A stretch of 64,000 nucleotides of DNA from Paenibacillus sanguinis 2301083 = DSM 16941 (GCF_000374825.1 NZ_KB895381.1:62001-126000); one strand, 5' to 3'; counted from the first letter of the stretch, positions 9,036 to 18,254 are shown. The notes: generated by a model from the sequence alone, not told the origin. Made by a program: numbers and translations.

Positions 9036-9914
9036 ATGTCATTGGTATCCTTGAAAGAACTGATGCAGGATGCGGAAGCAAGGTCATACGCTGTCGGGGC
9101 TTACAATGTGATTAATTTGGAGATGATCAGGGGGATAATCGCAGGGGCGGAGCAAGCGAAGTCGCCCGTAATTCTTTCCTTCGCAGAGGTTCATATTCCG
9201 CTTGTTCCGCTTGAAGTCATCGGCCCGATTATACTGGATGCCGCCAGACGAGCCAAGGTTCCGGTTGCTGTGCATCTGGATCATGGACAAGATCATACGA
9301 TTCTGATCCGTGCCATGAAGCTTGGCTTTTCCTCGGTGATGTTTGACGGTGCGTTGTTGCCGCTTGAAGAAAATATCAGGCAGACCAATGAGATCAGTAA
9401 AGTTGCCAAAGCTCTGGGTGTTTCCGTCGAAGCCGAACTAGGTCAAATCCTTCGTCCTGAAGGTGGCGGAGCTGAGGAAGAGATGGAAGAGTACGATTCG
9501 GATGATATCTACACCAACCCGGAAGAGGCTAGAAAATTTATTGAGCATACAGACATCGATGCTCTGGCCGTGGCTTATGGTACTGCACATGGTGTGTACC
9601 TCAAAGAACCTGTTCTCGATTTTGACCGCCTGAAACTGATTAAGGATATAACGGGTATGCCGCTGGTCATGCATGGAGGCTCCGGTCTGGATGAAGCGGC
9701 CTATGTCAAATCCATACAATGCGGCATTCGCAAGCTCAATTATTATTCCAATATGGCTTATGAAGTGGCCAATACCATCCAGTCGAAATTAACTGTAAAC
9801 CGTACGCAAAACAAAAAAAATTATTACCATGATATTTCCAAGTGGGCCATGGAAGCTATTCAGGCGGATATTGAGCGAACCATGAGAATATTCGGGAGTG
9901 CGGGAAAAGCCTAG
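9036..9914 (+). CDS. Class II (zinc) ketose-bisphosphate aldolase family protein
   Basis: A 292-residue member of the FbaA/GatY/KbaY class II aldolases, which cleave phosphorylated ketoses to dihydroxyacetone phosphate plus an aldehyde through a zinc-bound enediolate. Zinc and active-site motifs are present: VHLDHGQD with the catalytic Asp and first zinc His, AEAELGQI, AYGTAHGVY and VMHGGSGLD. An ATG at 9027 is in frame but overlaps the ribosome binding site TAGGAG; the ATG at 9036 has correct spacing and is preferred. It lies 27 bp after the kinase. Because the operon has no araD, this enzyme may cleave the kinase product, for example a ketopentose 1-phosphate to dihydroxyacetone phosphate and glycolaldehyde. 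The fold is certain; the substrate is inference. Confidence 0.9.
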   Translation: MSLVSLKELMQDAEARSYAVGAYNVINLEMIRGIIAGAEQAKSPVILSFAEVHIPLVPLEVIGPIILDAARRAKVPVAVHLDHGQDHTILIRAMKLGFSSVMFDGALLPLEENIRQTNEISKVAKALGVSVEAELGQILRPEGGGAEEEMEEYDSDDIYTNPEEARKFIEHTDIDALAVAYGTAHGVYLKEPVLDFDRLKLIKDITGMPLVMHGGSGLDEAAYVKSIQCGIRKLNYYSNMAYEVANTIQSKLTVNRTQNKKNYYHDISKWAMEAIQADIERTMRIFGSAGKA

Positions 9915-9949
9915 AGCTTTTTCTGTCTGATTCAGGGGGAACTGCGAGA

Positions 9950-10999
9950 ATGGTAAAACTTTATGGCAAGAAATGGGCTCGTCGCGAGTTGGAGTCAAGG
10001 GTAGGCAGGATTGAACAACTCGGGGGAGTGCAGGCATTCGTCATGAGAGAGGGGCCGGAGGACGGGCAAGCGGTGTTTCGGGTGCGGACTGGATCAGGCC
10101 TCTCCTACTGGGTTCATCCCGGGAAGGGAATGGATATCTCGCTTGCCGAATTTGGCGGTATTCCTGTTAGCTGGTCTGCCAGCAATGGCGCCCCTCATCC
10201 TTCCTTCTTTAGAGAAGAAGGAGATGCTTGGCTCCGTACCGCTTCAGGCGGTTTATTAATGACATGTGGCTTATCCCAGGTGGGAGCAGCCGGCGAAGAT
10301 GAGTATGGAGCTTATAGCTTGCATGGACAAATCCATCATATGCCAGCCCGCCAGGTATCCTGTCTTGCCGAATGGCAGGGGGACGAATATGAAATGCGCA
10401 TCCGTGGTGTATTGGATGAAACCTCAATTTTTGGTCATGTACTCCGCCTTACGCGGACAATTATCAGCAGGCTTGGAGAGAACAGTCTAAAAATTATTGA
10501 CATCGTAGAGAACCTGAGTTTCAAGCCGGTACCACATATGCTGCTGTATCATTTCAACTTCGGTTTTCCTTTGCTGGCGGAGGATACCAGAATTGTGCTG
10601 CCGGCAAGCAATTGCACCCCGCGTGATACGGATATGGATATGTCCAGCTTAACGGAGTGGCAGGCACCTGATCCATTGTTCAAGGAACAAGTGTATTACC
10701 ATGAACCGATTGAGCAGCAAAAGAACGTTGTTGCCCAAATCATCAGCCCCTCTTTTCCTTTACATGGTGCAAATTCCTCCGGGAATGGTCTTACTGTGGA
10801 GCTGAAGTGGAACCCGGAGACATTGCCGAGATTAGTGCAGTGGAGAATGCCAGGGGCCGGTGAGCATGTACTGGGATTAGAACCGTCCAATTGCTGGACA
10901 AAAGGGAGAGCGGAAGAACGCAAGGCAAAGACACTCAGGATGCTTGAACCTGGGGAAGCCATTCGATATGAGCTTGAATTGAATTTTAAAATTGATTAA
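9950..10999 (+). CDS. DUF4432 family protein, aldose 1-epimerase-like
   Basis: A 349-residue protein of the DUF4432 family, a galactose-mutarotase-like beta-sandwich. Characteristic segments are GSGLSYWVHPGKGMDIS, the early LTCGL-like stretch MTCGLSQVGAAG, SLHGQIHHMPA with the expected conserved His, and the late EHVLGLEPSNC. Members often sit in pentose and uronate operons and may interconvert sugar anomers. It is third in the operon and its TAA overlaps sequence just before araA. An anomerase feeding the isomerase is plausible; no activity can be proven from sequence. Confidence 0.82.
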   Translation: MVKLYGKKWARRELESRVGRIEQLGGVQAFVMREGPEDGQAVFRVRTGSGLSYWVHPGKGMDISLAEFGGIPVSWSASNGAPHPSFFREEGDAWLRTASGGLLMTCGLSQVGAAGEDEYGAYSLHGQIHHMPARQVSCLAEWQGDEYEMRIRGVLDETSIFGHVLRLTRTIISRLGENSLKIIDIVENLSFKPVPHMLLYHFNFGFPLLAEDTRIVLPASNCTPRDTDMDMSSLTEWQAPDPLFKEQVYYHEPIEQQKNVVAQIISPSFPLHGANSSGNGLTVELKWNPETLPRLVQWRMPGAGEHVLGLEPSNCWTKGRAEERKAKTLRMLEPGEAIRYELELNFKID

Positions 11000-11013
11000 T
11001 GGAGGAGAGCAAT

Positions 11014-12507
11014 ATGCTGAAAGCTAGACGCTATGTATTTTGGTTCGTGACAGGAAGTCAAGAACTGTATGGTGATGAGGTATTGGCTCAAGTGGAGAGC
11101 AACTCCAAACAGATGGTTGCAGAATTGAATCAAGAGGGCGGCCTTCCTTATTCCATTCAGTTCAAGGAAGTGGTGACTACCCCGGAAGCCATTCGTCGTG
11201 TTTGTCTTGAGGCCAATTCCAGTGACGACTGCGCGGGCATTATCACCTGGATGCATACCTTCTCTCCAGCCAAAATGTGGATTTCCGGATTGACCCAGCT
11301 CCGTAAACCGTTGCTGCATCTGCATACCCAGTACAATGTAGAAATTCCTTGGGACAGTATTGATATGGAATTTATGAACTTGAACCAAGCGGCGCATGGC
11401 GACCGTGAGTTTGGTTTTATCTGTTCCCGTCTCGGCATTGCCAGAAAAATCATTGCTGGTCATTGGCAAGATGAAGAAGTACGCATAAAATTGGGGGCGT
11501 GGATGAAAACCTCGGCCGGCTATACCGAGAGCCAAACCATGAAAATCGCCAGATTTGGTGATAACATGCGTAATGTGGCGGTCACTGAAGGCGATAAAAT
11601 CGAAGGTCAAATCAAATTTGGCTGGACAGTTAATGGTTATCCCGCTGGCGACCTGGCTGAACGGGTTCAGGAAGTGAGCGACAGCAAGGTGCGGGAACTG
11701 ATGGATGAGTATGCTGAATTGTATGACTTCACTGAAAATGGCCGTGTTGAAGGAGCAGAGCGGGAAGCAATCCGTGAACAGGCAAGGATGGAGATTGCCC
11801 TGACTGAATTCCTGAATGCAGGCGGTTATACAGCGTTCGTAACCAGCTTTCAGGATCTGCATGGCCTGAAGCAGCTTCCGGGCCTGGCGGCACAACGGCT
11901 GATGGCTGCAGGCTATGGATTTGGCGGCGAAGGAGATTGGAAAACAGCCGCTTTAGTACGGTTGATGAAAATAATAGCCGACAACAAAGGAACTTCTTTC
12001 ATGGAAGACTACACTTATCACATGAAAAAAGGCAGTGAAATGGTATTGGGTTCGCATATGTTGGAGGTCTGCCCGACTTTAGCTTCTGATAGACCTAGGA
12101 TTGAAGTACACCCGCTTTTTGTAGGCGGTAAAGCTGATCCGGCCCGCCTTATCTTCAATGGGGGGAGCGGCAAGGGAGTTAATGCAACAATAGTGGATAT
12201 GGGCAACCGTTTCCGTTTAATTGTCAATGAAGTCAGTGCAGTACAGAATGAGAAGAAGATGCCTAATCTGCCTGTGGCAAGCTTGCTGTGGCAGCCGGAA
12301 CCTTCTCTGACCGGAGCAGCGGAGGCCTGGATTCTGGCCGGCGGCGCACATCATTTTGGCTTCTCGTTCCATGTATCCAGCGAGCAGTTGCGTGACTGGG
12401 CCAGAATGGTTGGCATCGAGTGCTTGGTCATCAATTCTTCGACCCAGTTTGAAGCACTGGAGAATGAAATTCGCTCGAATGATCTATATTACCGCATGAA
12501 CCATTGA
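11014..12507 (+). CDS. araA: L-arabinose isomerase
   Basis: A 497-residue Mn-dependent isomerase converting L-arabinose to L-ribulose in the cytosol. Metal and catalytic residues are all visible: Glu306 in GYGFGGEGDW, Glu331 in SFMEDY, His348 in GSHMLEVCP and the second His of GGAHHFGFS, spaced as in the Escherichia coli enzyme. The N-terminus YVFWFVTGSQELYG is diagnostic. An upstream in-frame ATG at 10999 overlaps GGAGGAG, so the ATG at 11014, seven bases after that ribosome binding site, is preferred. It is the last gene of the operon; a 12-bp stem hairpin follows. No araB-length kinase and no AraD epimerase are present nearby. Some members also isomerize D-galactose to tagatose. Confidence 0.95.
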   Translation: MLKARRYVFWFVTGSQELYGDEVLAQVESNSKQMVAELNQEGGLPYSIQFKEVVTTPEAIRRVCLEANSSDDCAGIITWMHTFSPAKMWISGLTQLRKPLLHLHTQYNVEIPWDSIDMEFMNLNQAAHGDREFGFICSRLGIARKIIAGHWQDEEVRIKLGAWMKTSAGYTESQTMKIARFGDNMRNVAVTEGDKIEGQIKFGWTVNGYPAGDLAERVQEVSDSKVRELMDEYAELYDFTENGRVEGAEREAIREQARMEIALTEFLNAGGYTAFVTSFQDLHGLKQLPGLAAQRLMAAGYGFGGEGDWKTAALVRLMKIIADNKGTSFMEDYTYHMKKGSEMVLGSHMLEVCPTLASDRPRIEVHPLFVGGKADPARLIFNGGSGKGVNATIVDMGNRFRLIVNEVSAVQNEKKMPNLPVASLLWQPEPSLTGAAEAWILAGGAHHFGFSFHVSSEQLRDWARMVGIECLVINSSTQFEALENEIRSNDLYYRMNH

Positions 12508-12530
12508 TAATAAGCTTATTATGAAAAACA

Positions 12531-12558
12531 GCCAGATGATGGTTATCCATCATCTGGC
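12531..12558. terminator. Hairpin terminator between convergent genes
   Basis: A perfect 12-bp stem, GCCAGATGATGG/CCATCATCTGGC, with a TTAT loop. It lies 24 bp after araA and 22 bp from the stop of the convergent EFR1 gene. The A/T tracts flanking it are short, so it may work in both directions but only moderately. Confidence 0.65.
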
Positions 12559-12579
12559 CGTTTCCATGGAGTGATTAAA

Positions 12580-13350
12580 TTAAGGAGCGTTGTGTTTCAG
12601 CATTTCCTTCAAGGTTATTTCCGGATGATGATATTGCTCTGACTTTGAAAGGGTTCGCCCTCTTAGCTGAATAGCAGCATTGGGGCACCAGTGAACGCAG
12701 GCTAAGCATTGTACACAGGCTTTCCCGAATTCGATTTTCCCGGCTTCAATTTTTATATTATTTTGGGGGCATATTTTTTGACAAGTCCCGCAATGTACAC
12801 ACAAATCATAATTAACCGATTTTTTTAATAATTTATCCAAGACAAAACCGCTGATGGCGGCATGAGTCAACGTGTTTTTTAAACCGTAGCTGATTGTACT
12901 TGTATCGATCCGGTTTTGGGAAATGTCTGATGCGATCTGTTCCGCTAAGTTTTTTTGGTTGCTTATGCTGCTACCATAATATACGGTGGGAGGGGAGATT
13001 AATGGCGTACAGTTATCCGTCATAGTTATCTCTCTCCCATAAGATAGCTTGAGGTTTTTTTTGGTCAGAAGCTTGCTAAGGGAATACAACGCATTCCCGG
13101 CATCTCCTCCACATGTGGCTATGCCGTAGATATAAGCGGATGGATTAAATTCCATCTTTTCCACAAAATGCGCTACTGGATCGGGAATATCGCAACAATA
13201 TACGGGGAATATAATTCCTATTTTGGCCTCATCCATTTTGGAATAGCGTTGCAAAGCTGCATTAATATGCAGGATTGGTTCATTAAGTAGTCTGGATAAA
13301 AGCTTTGCCATGCTCAAAGAATTGCCTGTTCCTGAAAAATAAATGATCAT
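12580..13350 (-). CDS. EFR1-type flavodoxin-like/ferredoxin fusion protein
   Basis: A 256-residue electron-transfer protein. Residues 1-150 are flavodoxin-like, with the phosphate loop FSGTGNSLSMA and a CGGDAGN segment. Residues about 178-225 hold two 4Fe-4S clusters, CVHCGTCQKICP and CVQCLACVHWCP. This is the EFR1 (flavodoxin plus 2[4Fe-4S] ferredoxin) architecture found in many anaerobic and facultative Bacillota. GGGGAGG is well placed before the ATG. The gene stands alone, convergent with araA and divergent from the epimerase at 13556. It may supply low-potential electrons, but no partner is identifiable here. Confidence 0.87.
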   Translation of the reverse strand: MIIYFSGTGNSLSMAKLLSRLLNEPILHINAALQRYSKMDEAKIGIIFPVYCCDIPDPVAHFVEKMEFNPSAYIYGIATCGGDAGNALYSLSKLLTKKNLKLSYGREITMTDNCTPLISPPTVYYGSSISNQKNLAEQIASDISQNRIDTSTISYGLKNTLTHAAISGFVLDKLLKKSVNYDLCVHCGTCQKICPQNNIKIEAGKIEFGKACVQCLACVHWCPNAAIQLRGRTLSKSEQYHHPEITLKEMLKHNAP

Positions 13351-13555
13351 AAGAAACCTCCCCTTTGAATGAAGACCGTTGTTGACAGTTTGATAATGCC
13401 AGTATCCATAATCAAACCTCCGGAAAAATACTCTGAATGCATATTATTATACCTTATAACTTAACCTAATAATGAGCTATACTAAATATAGTGAAAATAT
13501 TCACGAAGCTATTTCGGCAAGAGAAATAATCGAAGCGAAAGGAATGGGTTCAGAC

Positions 13556-14524
13556 ATGAAAAAGGTATTCGTATTAGGCGGTACAGGATTTCTTGGTTTC
13601 TATACTACAAAGGAGTTACTGAAACGCGGGTACTCGGTTTCAACCGTAGCTTTGCCGCCTATGCCGGCAGAAACCTTGCTTCCGAAGGAAGTGGACTGTC
13701 AGCTTGGCGATATTACGAAAATGAGTGACGAGCAGGTTCTGACTTTGCTGGACGGTTGTTACGGATTTGTATATGCGGCGGGTGTGGACGAGCGTGTATT
13801 GCCGGATGCGCCTGCTATGAAATTTTTTTATGAACAGAATGTGCTTCCCACTCAGCGGATGGCTCGTCTCGCCAAGAAAGCGGGGGTTAAGAAGTTTGTA
13901 ATTTTTGGTTCCTACTTCTCCCACTTCGCAGAGGCCTGGCCTGATCTGGAGCTGAAGAAGGTAAATGCCTATCCAAGAACAAGACTGCTCCAGGAAGAGG
14001 TAGCTTTTATGGAAGGAGAAGGAGGTATGGATGTAATGTCTATCCGCCCTTCTTACATCTTTGGGGTTATGCCCGGCAGACTGCCTTTGTGGAGCGTTTT
14101 CGTGGATCAGGTTCGGAACCAGGAGGTTGTTCCTGTCTTTGGTGGAGGTACCGCTATGGTAACTGTTCAACAGGTAGCTGAAGCGGCGGTTGGAGCTATT
14201 GAGAACGGAACTCACCGGACAGGCTATGCCATCGGTGATACAAACATGAAATTCAAGGATTTCTATCAGATGATTGCTGATGTGCTCGGCCAGAAAGAGA
14301 CCAAGATTACTGTTGTGCCATTGGAGCAAATGCTGCCGACGATGGAGGAACTCGATGCTAAGTGCGCTGCGGAAGGAAAAGAGCACGGGATTCATATGAT
14401 TTACAGCGCAATGATTCAAGACCGGGATGCTTATCTGAATCCTGAAGATACGATGACCGTTTTGAATATTAAAAAAGCGGATATTCCGGCTGTGATTAAA
14501 GAAACAATCGCTGTGTGTGTATAA
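13556..14524 (+). CDS. NAD(P)-dependent epimerase/dehydratase family protein
   Basis: A protein of about 322 residues with an extended-SDR Rossmann fold: MKKVFVLGGTGFLGFYTTKE is the dinucleotide-binding turn, and YPRTRLLQEE takes the place of the usual YxxxK, with Tyr but no Lys at the standard distance. The longer in-frame start at 13472 adds about 28 poorly conserved residues; AAAGGA at 13538 and the immediate Rossmann strand favour ATG 13556 (13544 is too close to that site). The missing Lys suggests a noncatalytic or NmrA-like sensor role, or a divergent reductase. It is a single gene with its own terminator. The substrate is unknown. Confidence 0.82.
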   Translation: MKKVFVLGGTGFLGFYTTKELLKRGYSVSTVALPPMPAETLLPKEVDCQLGDITKMSDEQVLTLLDGCYGFVYAAGVDERVLPDAPAMKFFYEQNVLPTQRMARLAKKAGVKKFVIFGSYFSHFAEAWPDLELKKVNAYPRTRLLQEEVAFMEGEGGMDVMSIRPSYIFGVMPGRLPLWSVFVDQVRNQEVVPVFGGGTAMVTVQQVAEAAVGAIENGTHRTGYAIGDTNMKFKDFYQMIADVLGQKETKITVVPLEQMLPTMEELDAKCAAEGKEHGIHMIYSAMIQDRDAYLNPEDTMTVLNIKKADIPAVIKETIAVCV

Positions 14525-14546
14525 GGTATAGAGAAAGATAAACAGA

Positions 14547-14593
14547 AGGTACGTAAATGGAAACACTAACTTTGCGTGCCTTTTTATTTTTTT
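14547..14593 (+). terminator. Rho-independent terminator
   Basis: Arms AGGTACGTAAA and TTTGCGTGCCT (two G-T pairs) are followed by an extended T-rich run at 14581-14593. Confidence 0.75.
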
Positions 14594-14750
14594 GTAATGA
14601 TGATGCGAGTCGCCGGGCTGCGCGATGCTTGCCACATTTCCTGCTTGTTTCATATTGTACAAAAAATTAGTTCACATTGTGTATTCAGTATTCAATGATA
14701 ATCGCCTAAAATTGATGATAAAATGATTCTATGAAAGGATGAGATAATTC

Positions 14751-17198
14751 ATGATCAGAACTTCATTTAATGATAACTGGACAGTTGGCCCCAAAGCGGG
14801 ATTTTTCTCGGAAATTGCGACTGCATCGGTAGCTCCCAAAATGGTTACGCTTCCGTATGACGCGATGATCGGGAACAAGAAGCTTAAACCCGAAGAAGGC
14901 GGGAATGCCGCAATCGGTTTCTTTCCGGAAGGAGGCTACGATTACAAGAAAAAATTCTTCGTGCCTGCAGAATACAAAGAAAAGCGAGTTACCATCGAAT
15001 TTGAGAGCGTATACATGAATGCGATGGTGTACATCAACGGCGATTTTGCCGGACAGCATCCAAACGGATACTCGAATTTCTACATTAAAGCGGACCCGTT
15101 CCTGAAATACGGTGAAGAGAATGAAATCAAGGTCGTTGCCATGAATTATAAAGACGCCCGTTGGTATTCGGGTGCGGGCATCTATCGCAACACCAAGTTG
15201 ATTGTCGGCAATCTGGTGCATATTGCCCTTGACGGTGTGAAAGTTGCGACACCGGATGTTCAGAACGATCGGGCTGTAGTTACTGTAGCTACTATAATTG
15301 AGAATGAGGGACTCCACACACAAACAGTTAACGTACAGACTGAAATCATTGACGCTGACGGTAACGTCGTAGCTCGCGAAATATCGCCAATTACGACCTT
15401 TGCAGGGGAAAGCGCTACCCTTCGACAACGTGTATATGTCAGACAGCCGTTGCTTTGGAGCGTTGAAAAACCAAACTTGTATCGGTGCCAAACTCACATC
15501 ACATCCTTGGATGGAGAAATGCTGGACGAGGAAATGACTACCTTTGGCATTCGTACGTTAACATTGGATGCAGATAAAGGACTCTGTATCAACGGTGAGG
15601 CCGTCAAGCTGCGTGGAGCTTGCATTCATCATGATAATGGGGTAATTGGGGCCGCGACGATTGATCGCGCCGAGGAGCGCAGAGTGGAGATTCTGAAGCA
15701 GGCAGGCTTCAATGCGCTGCGCAGTTCGCATCATCCCATGAGCAAGGCGCTTCTTGACGCTTGCGACCGTCTAGGAATGCTGGTGATGGACGAAAGCTTC
15801 GACATGTGGACTTCTACAAAGATGGATCATGATTACGCGCTTCATTTTCCTATATGGTGGGAGAAGGATATCGAGGCGATGGTAAATAAAAATTACAACC
15901 ACCCTAGTGTCATTATGTATACGATTGGCAATGAAATTCCGGAAACCGGAAGAGCGATCGACTCGGTTTGGGGCCGTCGTATGGCCGAGAAAATTCGCAC
16001 CCTCGACAATACTCGTTACATCACTAATTCTATCAATTTCATGGTTTCTGCTCTTGACGATATCATCAAGATGATGAAAGCTGATCAGCCGGATGACAGT
16101 GAGGGCAGCAGTGAAGGCATCAACACGATGATGAATAACCTGGGAGATCACATGGCTGCGGTTGTTGCAAGCGACCTTGCGAAGGAAAAAACGGCTGAAT
16201 CATTTGCCTATGTCGACATTGCTGGCTATAACTATGGGGAAGCACGTTATATGATGGATTTGGAGCAGTTTCCGAACCGTGTGATTGTTGGTAGCGAGAC
16301 AAATCCCAATCAAATAGACATAAATTGGAAGATGGTAAAGGAGAACAATAGAATCATTGGCGATTTTACCTGGACTGGCTGGGATTATCTTGGTGAGTCG
16401 GGAATTGGCCGAGTCGCTTATGATCCTGCTGAATTGGCCTCCGGTGTTGTAGGCGGATATCCGTGGTTTGTGGCCTGGTGCGGAGATATAGATATTATAG
16501 GTAACCGGCGGCCCGTATCCTATTACCGCGAAATTGTATTTGGGCTTCGCAAGGAACCCTACATTGCCGTTCAACGGCCGGAACATTATGATAAGCAGCC
16601 GATCCCGATGATGTGGAGCTGGAGTGATTCCGTGTCTAGCTGGTCCTGGAACGGGTATGAAGGTAAACCGATCAAAGTGGAAGTGTACGCCGATGCGGAA
16701 GAAGTCGAGCTTCAGGTGAATGGCGTATCGGTAGGCAGAGCCGCTGCAGGTGAGCAGAATCGTTTTAAAGCGGAGTTCGAAACGGTCTATCATCCAGGTG
16801 AAATTGTAGCGGTGGCTTATAACGGTGGACAAGAAATTGGTCGGATGAAGCTCCATTCAGCCACTGGAGATGTCATGTTGAAGGTGGAGGCGGATCGAAC
16901 GAATATTGCCGCAACAGACAGTGATCTGTCGTTTGTTATGATCAGTCTGACAGACGAGCAAGGTAATCTGTATAACACTGCTGACAGGAAGGTCTCTGTG
17001 AAGGTAGAGGGCGCAGGTGTGCTACAGGGCTTTGGCAGCGCCAATCCGAAGTCGGAAGAGACCTTTTTTGAAACTGAACACACGACTTTTGACGGGAAAG
17101 CCTTGGCTGTTGTGCGTCCGACCAGCACTGGATTGATAACAGTCACGGTCACCGCGGAAGGCTGTACTCCAAAAACCGCACAGATAAACGTTTCTTGA
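14751..17198 (+). CDS. GH2 beta-galactosidase-type glycoside hydrolase (paralogue)
   Basis: An 815-residue GH2 enzyme with the same layout as the 3921 gene: jelly roll, immunoglobulin-like domain, TIM barrel, two C-terminal beta domains, no signal peptide. The acid/base is Glu395 in GNE and the nucleophile is Glu516 in VGSE. The insertion between them (about 430-485) is again Met/Asp-rich but differs strongly in sequence, whereas the surrounding barrel is well conserved. AAAGGATGAG precedes the ATG. It is monocistronic with its own terminator, without an adjacent AraC gene. It is likely an ancient duplicate specialised for a different linkage or aglycone. Confidence 0.92.
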   Translation: MIRTSFNDNWTVGPKAGFFSEIATASVAPKMVTLPYDAMIGNKKLKPEEGGNAAIGFFPEGGYDYKKKFFVPAEYKEKRVTIEFESVYMNAMVYINGDFAGQHPNGYSNFYIKADPFLKYGEENEIKVVAMNYKDARWYSGAGIYRNTKLIVGNLVHIALDGVKVATPDVQNDRAVVTVATIIENEGLHTQTVNVQTEIIDADGNVVAREISPITTFAGESATLRQRVYVRQPLLWSVEKPNLYRCQTHITSLDGEMLDEEMTTFGIRTLTLDADKGLCINGEAVKLRGACIHHDNGVIGAATIDRAEERRVEILKQAGFNALRSSHHPMSKALLDACDRLGMLVMDESFDMWTSTKMDHDYALHFPIWWEKDIEAMVNKNYNHPSVIMYTIGNEIPETGRAIDSVWGRRMAEKIRTLDNTRYITNSINFMVSALDDIIKMMKADQPDDSEGSSEGINTMMNNLGDHMAAVVASDLAKEKTAESFAYVDIAGYNYGEARYMMDLEQFPNRVIVGSETNPNQIDINWKMVKENNRIIGDFTWTGWDYLGESGIGRVAYDPAELASGVVGGYPWFVAWCGDIDIIGNRRPVSYYREIVFGLRKEPYIAVQRPEHYDKQPIPMMWSWSDSVSSWSWNGYEGKPIKVEVYADAEEVELQVNGVSVGRAAAGEQNRFKAEFETVYHPGEIVAVAYNGGQEIGRMKLHSATGDVMLKVEADRTNIAATDSDLSFVMISLTDEQGNLYNTADRKVSVKVEGAGVLQGFGSANPKSEETFFETEHTTFDGKALAVVRPTSTGLITVTVTAEGCTPKTAQINVS

Positions 17199-17241
17199 TA
17201 TAACAAGTATCGAAGCGGTACGTTCGAGGAGTTAATAAAAC

Positions 17242-17281
17242 AAAAGCAGCCTATCCCCGGATTGAGGATAGAGCTGCTTTT
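17242..17281. terminator. Bidirectional terminator between GH2 and EamA
   Basis: Long stem AAAAGCAGC-CTATCC against GGATA-GAGCTGCTTTT with a small bulge; A-runs and T-runs on the two sides suit termination from both convergent genes. Confidence 0.8.
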
Positions 17282-17301
17282 GATTGACCAGAGACCTACA
17301 T

Positions 17302-18186
17302 TTATGCTCTTTTCTTCTCCATTATCACGAACAGGACTCCCGTGAGAATGAGGGTGGCCCCTATCCAAAACATGACTCCTATCGTTTCTTCCAATAGAAG
17401 CCAGCCGAGGAAGGTTCCGACCAAAGGTTGAAAGAAGAAAAACAGTCCGCCGCTTGACACATTCAGAAGTTGTAGTCCACGATTCCAAAGGAGAAATCCC
17501 CCGGCAGTTGACACAACTCCCAGATATAAAATGCCGCCCCAAATTTTGGGGTGTGCCAATTGAGCCATATCCAAGTCAGGCAAACGCGGTAAGACAAAGG
17601 GCGTCAATAGGATAAGGGCTACCAAAATGGAATAGGTAATGATTACAATCTGCGAATAATCACTGGGCACACGCATTACAAGAACCGACATAAGCGCCCA
17701 TGTTAATGCTGCAATAAGCAGTGCGATACCGCCAAGTTTGCTGGAAAGCTCAAAATTCCCAACGCCTATAATGAGGAATACACCCATTGTCGCCAAGACA
17801 ATAGAGATGCCTTGCTTTAGAGTCACCCGTTCCTTTAGGATGAGCCAGGCGAAAATAACCATAAAGACTGGTGTTGAAGACGTGATGATGGCTCCCATTT
17901 GGGCTGTGGAAAGCATGGTTCCTATCTCCTGAGCCACAATCGAGATGGCATAACCAATGAACCCGATAGCGACGATGAGCATGATATCCCGTTTACGAAT
18001 ACGCCAGTTCTGCTTGGTAATCAAGCCAATCACCAACAAAGCGATCATGGCTACCAAGTAACGCAGCCACACCAGTTCCAAAGGAGGTATGACGGAAACG
18101 ACTACTTTCACAACAACGTACATTCCACCCCAGATACTGGACGCTACAGCTAAATAAATTGAACCTAATAAGGTTTTGTTCATCAT
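17302..18186 (-). CDS. EamA (DMT superfamily) transporter
   Basis: A 294-residue integral membrane protein with ten predicted helices in two EamA repeats, the second starting near GIALLIAALTWALMSVL. Members export amino acids, nucleosides or toxic metabolites. The short charged tail IMEKKRA should face the cytosol. GGAGGG lies before two adjacent ATG codons (18186 and 18183). The leader holds a hairpin that covers this ribosome binding site and a possible 18-codon leader peptide, suggesting translational control. It lies in the same direction as the second EamA gene upstream, but a 299-bp gap separates them. The substrate is unknown. Confidence 0.88.
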   Translation of the reverse strand: MMNKTLLGSIYLAVASSIWGGMYVVVKVVVSVIPPLELVWLRYLVAMIALLVIGLITKQNWRIRKRDIMLIVAIGFIGYAISIVAQEIGTMLSTAQMGAIITSSTPVFMVIFAWLILKERVTLKQGISIVLATMGVFLIIGVGNFELSSKLGGIALLIAALTWALMSVLVMRVPSDYSQIVIITYSILVALILLTPFVLPRLPDLDMAQLAHPKIWGGILYLGVVSTAGGFLLWNRGLQLLNVSSGGLFFFFQPLVGTFLGWLLLEETIGVMFWIGATLILTGVLFVIMEKKRA

Positions 18187-18194
18187 TTTAGTCC

Positions 18195-18230
18195 CTCCGT
18201 ATAATTCAGGTCACGAATACCCTAACGGAG
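18195..18230 (-). promoter_or_regulatory. Hairpin sequestering the EamA ribosome binding site
   Basis: Read on the minus strand, CTCCGT (18230-18225) can pair with ACGGAG (18200-18195), which is part of the Shine-Dalgarno of the 18186 gene. A second, upstream set of pairings (ACTCC with GGAGT, CCCTT with AAGGG) around 18240-18275 could compete with it. This is what a translational attenuator looks like; no known riboswitch class was recognised. Confidence 0.45.
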
Positions 18231-18254
18231 AGAGAGGTAATCCCCTTCACTCCA

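Noticed and set aside
10996-11895. Minus-strand open frame of 299 codons opposite araA
   Set aside because: Antisense to the certain isomerase gene, with a low-quality His/Phe-rich translation and no family motif.
13382-13412. TTGACA promoter candidate before the 13556 epimerase
   Set aside because: The -35 box is perfect, but no acceptable -10 box lies 16-18 bp downstream.
13640-14662. Minus-strand open frame of 340 codons opposite the epimerase
   Set aside because: Shadow of the 13556 gene; it also reads through the terminator at 14547.
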